Part shown: positions 4,803 to 6,464 of the stretch, piece by piece
Numbering within the stretch: position 1 is the stretch's first letter
How the letters are laid out: each line of letters begins with the position of its first letter
NCBI GenBank assembly: GCA_018814465.1
Contig: JAHIZR010000036.1
Coordinates: forward strand, 1 to 6,464
From: a bacterium
GTDB lineage: Bacteria; Electryoneota; RPQS01
DNA: 6,464 nucleotides
Reading direction: 5' to 3'
Translations under genes and position numbers: made by a program
The notes under the pieces: generated by a model
Databases searched by the model: none
Seen by the model: the letters and a program-made list of their open reading frames with translations, nothing else
Told to the model about the DNA's origin: nothing

Positions 4803-6167
4803 TTACTTAACTTGTTGATCGATCAGGCGCAAAATATCCTCGACAAGCGAATTCGCTTCAGCCTCGGTTCGCGCCTCGGCAAATATTCTGATAATCGGTT
4901 CCGTGTTTGAAGCTCTGACCTGCACCCACGAGTCCTTCCGGGTCCATTTCAATCCATCCAGGCGGTCGGCTGCTCCGAATGGCGCGTCCGCTTCGATCGA
5001 ATCCAGCACAGTGCGCAGTGTTTTCAAATCGGAGAACTCGCAGCGTCTCTTTACCATGAAATATTTCGGGAGCGAATCGAAATAATCCGCCGAACGGCCT
5101 CCATGTTCCGCCAACGCTTGCAGAATCAGCGCCATCCCGACCGCGCTGTCACGCGCCGCGTGTACACTGGGCAGCATAACTCCGCCGTTGCCTTCGCCGC
5201 CGATCACCGCTCCGGCCTCGATGATCTTGCGGGAGACATGCGCCTCGCCGACTTTCGTCCGGTAAATCGGTACATCGAAGGCAACCGCGATATCATCCAG
5301 CGCGCGCGTGGAAGAGCAATTGGCGACGATTGCGCCTTTCTGATATTTCAGCGTGATCTGTGCGGCGGCAGCGAGTGTTAATTCTTCGCCCGCCGGTTTT
5401 CCATCGTTGCGAATGACCGCCAACCGGTCGGCATCTGGATCGACCACAAAACCGACATCGACGGATTCACGCTTCATCGCTTGACAGACTTCCACAAGAT
5501 TCTCCGGCAGCGGTTCCGGCGAGCGCGGGAACAGCCCGGTCGGTTCCAGATTGAATCCGACGACCTCACAGCCTAACGCTTCCAGCAATTGCACGGCAAG
5601 CTCACCCCCCGCGCCGTTCACCGCGTCTATTCCTGCGCGAAACTTATATTTTTTGATCTCCGGCAAATTCAGGAACGGTATTTTCAGTACCCGCTCGATA
5701 TGACGCGCGACTGCCTCATCGTCGCGCTCGTACTTCCCGACATGAAAAGCATCCACCGCGAGCGCTTCATCCGATTCAACGAGTTTCCGCAGCGCCAGAC
5801 CTTCGGCTTCATCCAGAAACAAGCCGTCTTTATTAAAAAACTTCAGCGCGTTCCACTCGGCCGGGTTGTGGCTCGCGGTGATCGCGATCCCGCCGGCAGC
5901 TTTGTAGTGTTCAACAGCGAGCTGGATCGTCGGTGTGGAAACCACTCCGACATCAATGACATGCGCCCCGGCTCCCGCGACTCCGGCGATGCTTGCCGCG
6001 CGCATCATCGTCTTGGAAACGCGGCTGTCGCCGCCGATCACAACCGCTCCCGGTTTGCAGAGCGATCCGAAAGCCTCCGCCCACCGCAGCGCGACCGCCG
6101 CCGTCATCGAATCACCAACAATGCCGCGGATTCCCGCCACGGAGATCATCAAGGGAGTTTTGCTCAT
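4803..6167 (-). CDS. glmM: Phosphoglucosamine mutase / alpha-D-phosphohexomutase
   Basis: A 454-residue member of the alpha-D-phosphohexomutase family, which moves phosphate between C6 and C1 of hexoses. All four active-site motifs are visible: catalytic serine loop TASHNP (S99), metal-binding DPDADR at 243-248, sugar-binding GEGNGG at 324-329 and phosphate-binding RASNTEP at 418-424. The N-terminus ISVAGIRGIVGD is typical. GEGNGG and RASNTEP are the forms I associate with archaeal and Bacteroidetes-type GlmM rather than proteobacterial GlmM (GEQSGH). Substrate (glucosamine-, mannose- or glucose-phosphate) cannot be fixed from sequence alone, so the symbol is tentative. Its ATG overlaps the stop of the GAF gene by four bases (ATGA, 6164-6167), pointing to translational coupling. 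Being followed by glgC, it could supply glucose-1-phosphate to that enzyme, or make glucosamine-1-phosphate for cell wall precursors. Confidence 0.92.
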   Translation of the reverse strand: MSKTPLMISVAGIRGIVGDSMTAAVALRWAEAFGSLCKPGAVVIGGDSRVSKTMMRAASIAGVAGAGAHVIDVGVVSTPTIQLAVEHYKAAGGIAITASHNPAEWNALKFFNKDGLFLDEAEGLALRKLVESDEALAVDAFHVGKYERDDEAVARHIERVLKIPFLNLPEIKKYKFRAGIDAVNGAGGELAVQLLEALGCEVVGFNLEPTGLFPRSPEPLPENLVEVCQAMKRESVDVGFVVDPDADRLAVIRNDGKPAGEELTLAAAAQITLKYQKGAIVANCSSTRALDDIAVAFDVPIYRTKVGEAHVSRKIIEAGAVIGGEGNGGVMLPSVHAARDSAVGMALILQALAEHGGRSADYFDSLPKYFMVKRRCEFSDLKTLRTVLDSIEADAPFGAADRLDGLKWTRKDSWVQVRASNTEPIIRIFAEARTEAEANSLVEDILRLIDQQVK

Positions 6168-6464
6168 GCCTTGCCCGACTTCAGACTGCCGACATGCTTG
6201 GCTAAAGCTTCGAGAAACTGACGATCCTCATCCGTGAAAGCCCCGACTGTTTTGCTGTCGATGTCGATCTCGCCGATCAAGCGGTTCTTTTTATCGAAGA
6301 TCGGGACAACAATCTCAGCGCGTGTGTTTAAGAAGCAGGCAAGATATCTGTCGTCTTTTTGTACGTCGTCCACAATCACCGTTTTCCCTTCGCGGATCGC
6401 CGCGCCGCAAATCCCCTCGGAAACCGGAATGCGTGTATGCTCTGTGGCTTGTTCGCCCGACCAG
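6164..6464 (-). CDS. GAF-domain protein, probable free methionine-(R)-sulfoxide reductase (5' end outside window)
   Basis: The frame is open to the right edge; 99 codons are visible, about the last 60% of a family about 165 residues long. Compared with E. coli YebR/MsrC as I remember it, the fragment keeps the Cys in GICGAA (fragment residue 19, matching Cys94) and the Cys in RYLACF (43, matching Cys118) at the same 24-residue spacing. It also keeps the glutamate in AEIVVP (50, matching E125) and both aspartates of IDIDS (67 and 69, matching D141 and D143), followed by GAFTDED. Family members reduce free methionine-R-sulfoxide using thioredoxin. The third family cysteine (Cys84) is His here (residue 9). 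The first gene of the visible block, it overlaps glmM by four bases. It may instead be a sensory GAF protein, but the conserved cysteines favour the reductase. Confidence 0.8.
   Translation of the reverse strand, partial: WSGEQATEHTRIPVSEGICGAAIREGKTVIVDDVQKDDRYLACFLNTRAEIVVPIFDKKNRLIGEIDIDSKTVGAFTDEDRQFLEALAKHVGSLKSGKA

Noticed and set aside
5589..6221. A 210-codon + strand frame opposite the phosphohexomutase
   Set aside because: Its length comes from the codon bias of the real gene on the other strand; its sequence resembles no known protein.

Overview
The window (6,464 bases, both ends cutting through a gene) is ordinary, gene-dense bacterial chromosome with six protein-coding genes plus a seventh partial one. 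It shows no mobile element, CRISPR array, rRNA or tRNA. Protein features hint at a bacterium of the Bacteroidetes/FCB neighbourhood or an allied candidate phylum. The phosphohexomutase carries GEGNGG and RASNTEP motifs in place of the GEQSGH and RxSGTEP forms of typical proteobacterial GlmM, and the ADP-glucose pyrophosphorylase has a cyanobacterial/plant-like C-terminus. This assignment is an inference from motifs remembered for these families, not a placement.

Layout. Positions 2-775 (+) hold the C-terminal half of a DsbD-type thiol:disulfide interchange protein. Positions 776-1127 are a non-coding gap rich in inverted repeats, including a REP-like palindrome. Positions 1128-1454 (+) hold a thioredoxin with a GTG start. 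Three bases later the convergent minus-strand block begins. Read in its own direction (right to left), it encodes a GAF-domain protein resembling free methionine-R-sulfoxide reductase (6464-6164, cut by the window edge), an archaeal/Bacteroidetes-type phosphoglucosamine/phosphohexomutase (6167-4803), ADP-glucose pyrophosphorylase GlgC (4775-3489), pyrimidine-nucleoside/thymidine phosphorylase (3482-2151) and a histone-H1-like Lys/Ala/Pro-rich protein (2105-1458). Junctions of -4, 27, 6 and 45 bases make this a very likely operon.

How the genes may work together. DsbD carries electrons from cytoplasmic thioredoxin to the cell envelope, and thioredoxin would also recycle the methionine sulfoxide reductase, so three genes share thiol redox chemistry. 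The phosphohexomutase, GlgC and nucleoside phosphorylase all handle sugar-1-phosphates: hexose-1-phosphate interconversion, glucose-1-phosphate to ADP-glucose for glycogen, and release of (deoxy)ribose-1-phosphate from nucleosides. The H1-like protein at the operon end is a probable nucleic-acid-binding protein.

The most notable non-coding observation is a good intrinsic terminator for the thioredoxin gene (about 1494-1527, + strand). It lies wholly inside the 3' coding part of the convergent H1-like gene, whose lysine codons supply the U-tracts when read from the other strand. I did not find evidence of a new biological system here.
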